Shown here: positions 20,570 to 27,853 of the stretch, in pieces
How the letters are laid out: every line of letters starts with the position of its first letter
Position numbering within the stretch: position 1 is the first letter of the stretch
Assembly (NCBI RefSeq): GCF_947497125.1
Contig: NZ_CANMFI010000003.1
Coordinates: 287,678 to 351,677 of the forward strand
Direction of reading: 5' to 3'
DNA length: 64,000 nucleotides
Source of the DNA: an uncultured Polaribacter sp.
GTDB lineage: Bacteria > Bacteroidota > Bacteroidia > Flavobacteriales > Flavobacteriaceae
Position numbers and translations under genes: made by a program
Notes under the pieces: model-generated
Told to the model about the DNA's origin: nothing
Databases searched by the model: none
Seen by the model: only the letters and a program-made list of their open reading frames with translations

Positions 20570-21133
20570 ATGAAAAATTATACCCTATTGTTTGTGTTTT
20601 TTTGGATTGCTAATTTGAATGCGCAAGAAGCTCCTAAAATGCCTAAATATAATGCTAAAAATGCAGCCAATATATTTTACTATAATTTATCTGAAGTACC
20701 GGAAAGTATAAAGATTAAAAAAGAAGCCATAGAAAATAAAACTTTAAAGGTATTAAGAGATTACAACTCTAAAGTTAAAATAATATCTTTTTTAAATACA
20801 CCAGAACTTACAGATTTAGAGCACACAATTAACACATTGGGTAAACAATTATTTAACAATAGAGATTTGGCAGAGCGTGTGCAGAAACAAGTAGAAACTT
20901 TAATTCTTCCGCTAAGAGATAGTATTGCCGTTTATGAAACAACATTAAACGATAGCTTAAACACATTTTTGTCTAAGAAACAGTTTAAAAAATGGTTGAA
21001 ATATCAAAAATTAGAAAAAAGAAAACTACTACCCGAAAGACCTAAAAGTAGAAATAATGCTGCGCCACCTTCTAACATGAATAACCAAAGAGGAGGAATG
21101 GGAGGCAGAGGAATGGGAGGAAGAGGTTTTTAA
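20570..21133 (+). CDS. Secreted helical protein with Gly/Arg/Met-rich tail, function unknown
   Basis: 187 residues from ATG 20570 (a TTG further upstream is less likely). Signal peptide MKNYTLLFVFFWIANLNAQ, then a mostly helical charged body with a KKQFKKWLKYQKLEKRKLLPERP block, and a C-terminal GGMGGRGMGGRGF tail. The body plan recalls periplasmic Spy/CpxP-like proteins, but no LTxxQ motif is present, so this is not claimed. A TATTTTTG box at 20544-20551 lies 18 bases before the ATG. Confidence 0.65.
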   Translation: MKNYTLLFVFFWIANLNAQEAPKMPKYNAKNAANIFYYNLSEVPESIKIKKEAIENKTLKVLRDYNSKVKIISFLNTPELTDLEHTINTLGKQLFNNRDLAERVQKQVETLILPLRDSIAVYETTLNDSLNTFLSKKQFKKWLKYQKLEKRKLLPERPKSRNNAAPPSNMNNQRGGMGGRGMGGRGF

Positions 21134-21222
21134 ACCCTTTTTTATGTTGCTGATGTTATAAAATAGTTTTGCAAACGCAGATAAATTAACGATATTTGCC
21201 TTTTACAAACTACACACTAATT

Positions 21223-21405
21223 ATGGGAATGAATAAAAATACAGTACTTACTTGGGCTACATTTATAATGATATTTGTAGGTTTTACTTTAATTGCATTA
21301 GGTGCTTTTAGGTATAATGAAGTTGCAGGTTGGGGTTTTGCTTCTGTTGGTATTGGTTTTTTTGCAATTGCATGGGTTTTTAACGCCTTAAAAGGTAGAG
21401 TATAA
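21223..21405 (+). CDS. CAL67264-family small membrane protein
   Basis: 60-residue protein with two membrane helices separated by GAFRYNEVAGWG. It matches my memory of the flavobacterial CAL67264 family, a short conserved protein of unknown role. The ATG at 21223 (MGMNKNTVLTW) is used; the in-frame TTG at 21196 adds unconserved residues. It lies just upstream of ettA, on the same strand with a 76-base gap. Confidence 0.75.
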   Translation: MGMNKNTVLTWATFIMIFVGFTLIALGAFRYNEVAGWGFASVGIGFFAIAWVFNALKGRV

Positions 21406-21481
21406 GTCCATATTTATATTTTTTTTCTTTTAGAAGAAAAATTACTTCAACAAAAATAAATTTTTAAATAAAATACATACA

Positions 21482-23173
21482 ATGAGCGACGATAAGAAAG
21501 TAATCTTTTCGATGAATAAGTTGTCTAAAACTTATCAATCTACAGGCAAACAAGTGTTAAAGGATATCTATTTAAGTTTCTTTTACGGAGCTAAAATTGG
21601 TATTTTAGGATTGAATGGATCTGGTAAATCTACCTTGCTAAAAATTATTGCTGGTGTAGAAAAAAACTACCAAGGAGATGTTACTTTTTCACCTGGTTAT
21701 AAAGTAGGTTATTTAGAGCAAGAGCCTCAATTAGATCCAGAAAAAACAGTTTTAGAAATTGTAAAAGAAGGTGTTGCAGAAACTGTTGCTATCTTAGACG
21801 AATACAATAAAATAAACGACATGTTCGGCCTAGAAGAAGTATATTCTGATGCTGATAAGATGGAGAAATTAATGGCACAGCAAGCTGATTTACAAGATAA
21901 AATTGATGCTGCTAATGCCTGGGAATTAGATACAAAATTAGAAATTGCAATGGATGCATTGCGTACACCAGACTCAGACAAAAAGGTTGGTGTGCTTTCT
22001 GGTGGTGAAAAAAGAAGAGTTGCCCTTTGTAGATTGTTATTACAAGAACCAGAAATTTTGTTGTTAGATGAACCTACCAACCATTTAGATGCAGAATCTG
22101 TACATTGGTTAGAGCATCATTTGGCACAATATAAAGGAACTGTAATTGCGGTAACGCATGATAGATATTTCTTAGACAATGTTGCTGGCTGGATTTTAGA
22201 GTTAGACAGAGGAGAAGGCATTCCTTGGAAAGGAAATTATTCTTCTTGGTTAGATCAGAAATCTAACAGAATGGCACAAGAAAGCAAAACGGCTTCTAAA
22301 AGACAAAAAACTTTAGAACGAGAGTTAGATTGGGTAAGACAAGGAGCAAAAGGTCGTCAAACCAAACAAAAAGCGCGTTTAAAGAATTACGATAAGTTAA
22401 TGAGTCAGGACCAAAAACAGGTTGACGAAAAATTAGAAATATACATTCCGAATGGTCCAAGATTAGGAACCAATGTTATTGAAGCTAGTGGCGTTTCTAA
22501 AGCTTTTGATGATAAATTATTGTATGAAAATCTAGCTTTTAATTTACCACAGGCTGGTATTGTGGGAATTATTGGTCCAAACGGTGCTGGTAAAACTACT
22601 ATTTTTAAAATGATAATGGGCGAAGAAAAGCCAGATGCGGGTAGTTTTAATGTTGGTGAAACAGCTCAGATAGCCTACGTAGATCAGTCTCACTCTAATA
22701 TTGATCCAGAAAAAACTATATGGGAAAACTTTTCTGATGGTCAAGATTTAGTAATGATGGGAGGGAAACAAGTAAACTCTCGTGCTTATTTAAGTCGATT
22801 TAATTTCTCTGGAAGCGAACAAAATAAAAAAGTAAATACCCTTTCTGGTGGAGAAAGAAACCGTTTGCATTTGGCAATGACATTAAAAGAAGAAGGAAAC
22901 GTACTTTTATTAGATGAGCCAACTAATGATTTAGATGTTAACACACTAAGAGCTCTAGAAGAAGGGTTAGAAAACTTTGCGGGTTGTGCTGTAGTAATTA
23001 GTCACGATAGATGGTTTTTAGATAGAGTTTGTACACATATTTTAGCCTTTGAAGGAAATAGTGAAGTTTATTTCTTTGAAGGATCTTTTTCTGATTACGA
23101 AGAAAATAAGAAAAAACGTTTGGGTGGAGATTTAATGCCAAAACGAATTAAATATAAAAAGTTAATTAGATAA
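21482..23173 (+). CDS. ettA: Energy-dependent translational throttle protein (ABC-F)
   Basis: 563-residue ABC-F ATPase, no membrane segments. Two nucleotide-binding domains: Walker A GLNGSGKST and GPNGAGKTT, signatures LSGGEKRRVALCRLLL and LSGGERNRLHLAM, Walker B LLLDEPTNHLDAESV and LLLDEPTNDLDVNT. The EttA-type arm/linker between domains (VRQGAKGRQTKQKARLKNYDKL) is present. Binds the ribosomal E site and gates entry into elongation according to ATP/ADP ratio. Followed by a convergent terminator. Confidence 0.95.
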   Translation: MSDDKKVIFSMNKLSKTYQSTGKQVLKDIYLSFFYGAKIGILGLNGSGKSTLLKIIAGVEKNYQGDVTFSPGYKVGYLEQEPQLDPEKTVLEIVKEGVAETVAILDEYNKINDMFGLEEVYSDADKMEKLMAQQADLQDKIDAANAWELDTKLEIAMDALRTPDSDKKVGVLSGGEKRRVALCRLLLQEPEILLLDEPTNHLDAESVHWLEHHLAQYKGTVIAVTHDRYFLDNVAGWILELDRGEGIPWKGNYSSWLDQKSNRMAQESKTASKRQKTLERELDWVRQGAKGRQTKQKARLKNYDKLMSQDQKQVDEKLEIYIPNGPRLGTNVIEASGVSKAFDDKLLYENLAFNLPQAGIVGIIGPNGAGKTTIFKMIMGEEKPDAGSFNVGETAQIAYVDQSHSNIDPEKTIWENFSDGQDLVMMGGKQVNSRAYLSRFNFSGSEQNKKVNTLSGGERNRLHLAMTLKEEGNVLLLDEPTNDLDVNTLRALEEGLENFAGCAVVISHDRWFLDRVCTHILAFEGNSEVYFFEGSFSDYEENKKKRLGGDLMPKRIKYKKLIR

Positions 23174-23194
23174 TTGTATTATTATCAAAACAAA

Positions 23195-23230
23195 AAAAAG
23201 CCTCATTTCAATTAAGAAATGAGGCTTTTT
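23195..23230. terminator. Bidirectional intrinsic terminator
   Basis: 15-bp perfect stem with core GCCTCATTTC / GAAATGAGGC, A-run on the left, T-run on the right, between the convergent ettA gene and the next minus-strand gene. Confidence 0.88.
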
Positions 23231-23233
23231 AGT

Positions 23234-24076
23234 TTACTTACTCCTTCTTCTTGTACTTTCTGATGCTGTTCTTTTGTTTGTTGCGCGTTCAACTTTATTT
23301 GTTTTACTTTTTTCTTTAGAAACAGCCATATTCTTTTTCTTGTTTTCTGGTTGTATTCTTTTTTTGGTTGCCTTGTAAGGCCAGGTTTTTTCATAAGAAT
23401 TTTTACGAACTCCATTATTAATGGTTTTTTTTGAATTTAAAGATGTTGGTTTTCTATACGTTTTATTTCTGTTTGATTGAACTTGTTTTCTTCTTCTAAC
23501 AATGTCATTTCTATGATTGTTAGAGTTTGCTTTTGTGTTTGCTCTGTAGTAATAGTAATTAGCATCTTCTCTAATTTGAGTATAGTTTCTTCTAAAATCA
23601 TTTCTATAAAAGTAGGCATCGTTATAATTAAAAATAGTGCCAACATTCAAGTTAATTTGCAAACCATTATAATTAAAATAATTGTTTTTTACAGATCCGT
23701 AAAAAGTAGGATTTCCCCACAGATTATAACGAACTCTTAATTGACCAACATTTGTTAAACGACCTCTATGGTAGTTCATAAATACGTTTCCAATTCTAGT
23801 TACATTATCAAATCGGTCATAATTTATAAACGAGTTTCCAATTCTTGTAATTAGACCTTTATAATTTCTTGTAATACGAATGTTGCTATAGTTACTATTA
23901 AAATCAAATTCTCCGTTTGTAAAAACAAAATATTCAATTCCACGTTCTTCAAAATTAACAGCATTGTTATAAGAATAGTTTGTGTAAGAGTTGTTTAATA
24001 ATGTGTTATTTTCTTTAGCATTACTTGTAGCAAATGAAATTAACATTGCAAATAAAATAAATACACCTTTTTTCAT
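23234..24076 (-). CDS. Secreted protein with aromatic repeats and a basic tail, function unknown
   Basis: 280 residues. Signal peptide MKKGVFILFAMLISFATSNA. Residues about 60-150 repeat short units such as ITRIGNSFINYDRF, VTRIGNVFMNYHRG and LTNVGQLRVRYNLWG, then a Tyr/Asn-rich stretch (DANYYYYRAN). The last 90 residues are very rich in Lys and Arg and look disordered. I do not recognise a named family. The pattern suggests a cell-envelope protein binding an acidic partner, which is inference. It ends in the terminator shared with ettA. Confidence 0.65.
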   Translation of the reverse strand: MKKGVFILFAMLISFATSNAKENNTLLNNSYTNYSYNNAVNFEERGIEYFVFTNGEFDFNSNYSNIRITRNYKGLITRIGNSFINYDRFDNVTRIGNVFMNYHRGRLTNVGQLRVRYNLWGNPTFYGSVKNNYFNYNGLQINLNVGTIFNYNDAYFYRNDFRRNYTQIREDANYYYYRANTKANSNNHRNDIVRRRKQVQSNRNKTYRKPTSLNSKKTINNGVRKNSYEKTWPYKATKKRIQPENKKKNMAVSKEKSKTNKVERATNKRTASESTRRRSK

Positions 24077-24308
24077 GATATTGTGGTTTAAGGATTTCGC
24101 CTACTCTAATTACTTTTCGGCTTCCGCATTTATCAACATAATTTCAAGAAACGTGCCAAAAAAAATAAGGTCTTTAAAACTACTTATGTTTGTGAGAATT
24201 AAATTGTTGATTTTTAAATGATTGTAAACTTTTGATTACAATTTTAATAAATGAAAAAGAACTTGTAAATTGAACCAATTTTTTACGACCAATTATTAAA
24301 AATATTTT

Positions 24309-24809
24309 ATGATTAATGCTATTGAGCAAAATTTATACAGAGGAATTAAATTATTAAATTCTATTTCAGATGAACAGTATTCGAACACTACCATACCACC
24401 TTATTTTTCTAGTATAGGCTGTAATATGAGGCATGTTTTAGATGCTTTTTCGTCTATTTTTAATGGGTTAGATGAGGGTTACATAGATTTTACAGACAGA
24501 AAAAGGAATGTTTTGTGCGAGCAAACAACTGCAGCAGGTATAAGTTATTTTAATACAATTATAACTAAGTTAAAGCAGTTAGATGCCAATGATTTTCAGA
24601 AAATTATGATTGTAAAAGATGATTTAGGCTCTGGTGTTGTAGAGGTAAATTATACTTTAGAGAGCGTGTTGGCCTATGCGCATTCCCATGCCATTCACCA
24701 TTATGCTAGTTTAGGATTTTTAATCTATCAGTTAAATATTCAGTTACCAGATGCAGATTTTGGATTTAATCCGACGACACCAATAAAAACGTTTTCGAAT
24801 AAGAATTAA
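24309..24809 (+). CDS. DinB-family-like protein
   Basis: 166-residue four-helix-bundle protein. Potential metal ligands are His in GCNMRHVLDAFSSI and in YAHSHAIHHYASLGFLI, spaced as in DinB/YfiT-type proteins that bind one divalent metal. Some relatives are thiol transferases; substrate unknown here. Convergent with the next gene, with a 4-base overlap of the 3' ends. The 232 bases upstream hold no other gene and no clear promoter. Confidence 0.75.
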   Translation: MINAIEQNLYRGIKLLNSISDEQYSNTTIPPYFSSIGCNMRHVLDAFSSIFNGLDEGYIDFTDRKRNVLCEQTTAAGISYFNTIITKLKQLDANDFQKIMIVKDDLGSGVVEVNYTLESVLAYAHSHAIHHYASLGFLIYQLNIQLPDADFGFNPTTPIKTFSNKN

Positions 24810-25801
24810 TCGATAATTTTAAACGCATACATTGTATTGTTTTGCAAAACAAATGCTTCAATACAATTTGTTGGGTATACAAATATATGTTCTTTGTTAA
24901 TGTTAAATGTTTCTTTATTTACCCTAAAATCCCCTTCAAAATCATTTAAACCATCGCTTGTATATCGTTTTATACGGTAAGTATTTTTAGTTATATTTGT
25001 ATCAATACCAAACCAAGCACCACTACCTATACCACCTAACCAAGTACCTTTTTGTAGATTAAAAACAGCTAAATCTGGGGTTTCACTCCCAATTAAGTTT
25101 AAGTTAGTTTCACATTTGTTAAAGAAACATTTTTTATACTCTATCAATATAGATTTATTAGTATATCTCTTAATTTGTTGTTTTTCTACTAGATGAATTT
25201 CCTTTTCAGAACTTCCTTTAAGTACGTTACCAATCGGACTTGGGGTTAATAAGTAAGAACTTTTTAGTTTTAAGATTGTTTTTTTGTTGTTGCAAGAATT
25301 TATAATAGTATCTGTAACAAACCGCGCACAATTACTACCATTTTTAACAAAAGCACCATAGGGTATTTCTTTAGTTTCTATAATAGATTCTATATAATTT
25401 AAAGCATTGGCATAATTTATATTCACATTAAAACCAGCAATTAACCTTCCATCACCATGTGTTTTTTTAGGATTATTTTCTATCCAAAGTAAAATTTCTT
25501 CAATATTTACTAATTGTTCACTTTTAAAAATTGCTTTGATGGGCACTTTTAATTCTGGGTCTGTTTTAGCAGATCGAACTCTACCATTACCGTAAGAGGT
25601 TATATAGCGTCCAAAATCAAAATATAAAATTTCTGGGTTGTTCTTTTTAATCAACAATAAAGCAGCATGACCTGCTTGTACACCGTGTTTACTACCAATA
25701 CCAATTTTTGGCCATATTTTACTAGAACGCTCCCAATATGCCGGTCTTACAATGGTATCTGGGTAAGATAGTATGACAACTATTCCGTCAGAAAAGTTCA
25801 T
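24806..25801 (-). CDS. DUF6695-like protein, possible permuted NlpC/P60-type cysteine hydrolase
   Basis: 331 residues, no signal peptide. The first 200 residues carry HGVQAGHAALLLI (candidate catalytic His) followed much later by KNGSNCARFVTDTII (candidate catalytic Cys). This His-before-Cys order is as in circularly permuted papain-fold NlpC/P60 and LRAT-like proteins. The C-terminal 120 residues look like a separate beta-rich domain (TWLGGIGSGAWFGI). The DUF6695 name is from memory. Its ATG overlaps the DUF6095 stop by one base (TAATG), making it the third gene of a translationally coupled operon with murQ, so a role in cell-wall recycling is plausible but inferred. Confidence 0.6.
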   Translation of the reverse strand: MNFSDGIVVILSYPDTIVRPAYWERSSKIWPKIGIGSKHGVQAGHAALLLIKKNNPEILYFDFGRYITSYGNGRVRSAKTDPELKVPIKAIFKSEQLVNIEEILLWIENNPKKTHGDGRLIAGFNVNINYANALNYIESIIETKEIPYGAFVKNGSNCARFVTDTIINSCNNKKTILKLKSSYLLTPSPIGNVLKGSSEKEIHLVEKQQIKRYTNKSILIEYKKCFFNKCETNLNLIGSETPDLAVFNLQKGTWLGGIGSGAWFGIDTNITKNTYRIKRYTSDGLNDFEGDFRVNKETFNINKEHIFVYPTNCIEAFVLQNNTMYAFKIID

Positions 25802-26055
25802 TATTTATCATTTCCGTTTAAAAATAACGCATCTAAAAGCAGTTTAAATGTCTTAACAGCAAAGTAGATTGTAAATAGTATTAATAAAAAACTTACAACT
25901 ATTAAACCATAGGCTATTAGTATTTTTGGGCTTTCAGTAAATTTATTTAAAGCTTTAAAAGAAATAGTAAGTAATACTGGCGATAGTATGAATAAGAAAA
26001 TTAAAATACCTAATTGCTTTAATCCTTTGCCTAATAAGTTGGTGTCTGTACTCAT
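25801..26055 (-). CDS. DUF6095-family small membrane protein
   Basis: 84 residues with two membrane helices (about 12-34 and 44-68), conserved next to murQ in flavobacteria according to memory. The ATG overlaps the murQ stop in an ATGA, and its own stop overlaps the next start in TAATG, so translation of all three genes is probably coupled. Function unknown. Confidence 0.75.
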   Translation of the reverse strand: MSTDTNLLGKGLKQLGILIFLFILSPVLLTISFKALNKFTESPKILIAYGLIVVSFLLILFTIYFAVKTFKLLLDALFLNGNDK

Positions 26056-26864
26056 TTTTTATAATTTATAATTGCATTTCTTACATTGCCATATTTGCTT
26101 AAAAGTTCTTTGGCAATAGTTAAGTCTACATTTAGTTCAGAAACTAACATTTTTTCGGCTCTTTTTTTTAATTTTTCATTAGAGAGCTGCATATCTACCA
26201 TTTTATTACCCTGTACTTTCCCTAATAGTATCATGGTGGAGGTAGAAAGCATATTTAAAACCATTTTTTGTGCAGTGCCAGCTTTCATTCTAGAGCTTCC
26301 AGTAACAAACTCAGGGCCAACCACAACTTCTATAGGATATTTAGCAACCTTTGCCAAAGGACTCATTTTGTTACAGGTAATACAACCAGTTATAATATTT
26401 TTTGCATTGCATTTTTCTAGAGCAGCAATTACATAAGGTGTTGTGCCAGAGGCTGCAATGCCAACTACTACGTCTTTATTAGAGATATCATGAGCCTCTA
26501 AATCTTGCCAGCCTTGGTCTAATGAATCTTCTGCATTTTCTACAGCTTTTCTAATCGCAATGTCTCCACCGGCAATTAAACCTAGCACTAAATCATGAGG
26601 TACGCCAAAGGTTGGCGGACATTCAGAGGCATCTAAAATACCGAGTCTTCCCGAAGTTCCAGCTCCAATATAAAAAAGTCTTCCACCAGCTTTTAATTTT
26701 GCAACTATAGCAACCGTAAGTTTTTCAATTTGTGGCAAAGATTTTTCAACAGCCAAAGCAACCGTTTGGTCTTCTTGGTTAATATTGGTAAGTAATTCTA
26801 GTGCAGACATCTTTTCTAGATGCGTGTAATTAGAATCTTGTTCTGTAGTTTTTATAAAATTCAT
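26052..26864 (-). CDS. murQ: N-acetylmuramic acid 6-phosphate etherase
   Basis: Cleaves the lactyl ether of MurNAc-6-phosphate during recycling of peptidoglycan sugars; cytosolic. 270 residues with a SIS domain: FYIGAGTSGRLGILDASECPPTFG, the conserved AVENAEDS segment carrying the catalytic Glu, and TGSSRMKAGTAQKMVLNMLST. The ATG at 26864 is preferred over the TTG at 26867. A TATTTTTG -7 box lies only 4 bases upstream, suggesting a leaderless message. First gene of the murQ-DUF6095-DUF6695-like operon. Confidence 0.94.
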   Translation of the reverse strand: MNFIKTTEQDSNYTHLEKMSALELLTNINQEDQTVALAVEKSLPQIEKLTVAIVAKLKAGGRLFYIGAGTSGRLGILDASECPPTFGVPHDLVLGLIAGGDIAIRKAVENAEDSLDQGWQDLEAHDISNKDVVVGIAASGTTPYVIAALEKCNAKNIITGCITCNKMSPLAKVAKYPIEVVVGPEFVTGSSRMKAGTAQKMVLNMLSTSTMILLGKVQGNKMVDMQLSNEKLKKRAEKMLVSELNVDLTIAKELLSKYGNVRNAIINYKK

Positions 26865-26868
26865 CAAC

Positions 26869-26876
26869 CAAAAATA
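26869..26876 (-). promoter_or_regulatory. -7 box abutting the murQ start
   Basis: Plus strand CAAAAATA gives TATTTTTG on the minus strand, 4 bases before the ATG. If used, transcription would start at or next to the A of ATG. No TTG at the ideal -33 position. Confidence 0.4.
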
Positions 26877-26907
26877 ATGAATTATATAGAACTATCTTTA
26901 TTTTTTT

Positions 26908-26984
26908 GGGCGTTTTAAAGGGCTTTTCACTATATCTTTTTTTAAATAAAAAAAGGATGCCGCTTCAATCCCGAACGCAAAACC
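26908..26984. repeat. Two-block structured intergenic repeat, copy 1
   Basis: Block A (CTTTTCACTATATC, preceded by GGG and followed by T7) and block B (A7, then GGATGCCGCTTCAATCCC) are separated by AAAT. T7 pairs with A7, GGG (26920-26922) with CCC (26970-26972) and GCGTT (26910-26914) with AACGC (26974-26978). A second, longer copy sits at the right end of the window. It lies directly behind the DUF4249 stop on the minus strand and could act as its terminator. Confidence 0.6.
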
Positions 26985-26999
26985 CTAATTTTTAAATAA

Positions 27000-27824
27000 C
27001 TATTTTTCTATTAAATCAAGATTAAAAGTATCTGTTTCAGAAATATGAAAATAGCCAAGAGGATAATTTGCATCATCTGTGGTATTAACAATATTACCTA
27101 GTAATGCAGACGGTACAGCCTCAAAAGGACCACCACCATTTTGTCCGCTTTGTGTAGATAGTATTCTAAAATAGGTATAATAATCTTTTGAAATACCCGC
27201 CATTTGTATCGTAGCATTCGTAGGTAGTTCTATATCGTCTTCCCCATAAAAGAAAGAAAAATTATATTCTGTACCATTAAAAAAACGATCTTCTAAGGTA
27301 CTGTATAAGTTATTTGTAAAATTAAATAAATAATAGTTTTCTACATTTATATCATCGTTAAAAGATATTTTTACTTCGGTTTCTTCTCCAGAAAACAAGG
27401 TTTCATCACCCTGAAAAGCATCTATAAACGGTGTAGATTTTATTTTGGTAGCATTGCCTTTATAGGTTTCGCCATTATATACAACAGTCAATTCATATGA
27501 CGCATTGTCTTCGGGTATAAAAGCGTTTATTGCACTGTAAGTACCATTGTTACTATGATTGTAGTTTATTACTGTATTGTCTGTTGTATTGGTAATAAAG
27601 ACAGTGGCATCTGCAACAGTAGGTATTTCTTCATCAAAATAATCTGAAGACAGGCTAAGTTTTATATCTGTATTTGCTGTTACAGGAGTTTCATCAAAAA
27701 AGACATTAAAATTTGCATCTATTACTAATTTTGGTGCTATAGATGGTACTTCTATATCGACTACTTTTTCACAACTAAAAAAAGCAAGAGCGGTTGCAAT
27801 GATAAATATTTTTAAATTTTTCAT
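27000..27824 (-). CDS. DUF4249 lipoprotein
   Basis: 274-residue outer-membrane lipoprotein precursor: signal peptide with lipobox ending FFSCEKV (Cys18), then the DUF4249 beginning VVDIEVPSIAPKLVIDANF and a beta-rich body. Found in Bacteroidetes directly downstream of TonB-dependent receptors, as here (29-base gap), where it probably works as the surface or periplasmic partner. Substrate unknown. The structured repeat follows the stop codon closely. Confidence 0.85.
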   Translation of the reverse strand: MKNLKIFIIATALAFFSCEKVVDIEVPSIAPKLVIDANFNVFFDETPVTANTDIKLSLSSDYFDEEIPTVADATVFITNTTDNTVINYNHSNNGTYSAINAFIPEDNASYELTVVYNGETYKGNATKIKSTPFIDAFQGDETLFSGEETEVKISFNDDINVENYYLFNFTNNLYSTLEDRFFNGTEYNFSFFYGEDDIELPTNATIQMAGISKDYYTYFRILSTQSGQNGGGPFEAVPSALLGNIVNTTDDANYPLGYFHISETDTFNLDLIEK

Positions 27825-27853
27825 AAGATATGTATGTATGTGTTTTTTAAATT

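Noticed and set aside
26865..26999. tRNA-like or small gene in the murQ-DUF4249 gap
   Set aside because: No cloverleaf or ORF; the gap is accounted for by the -7 box and the structured repeat.
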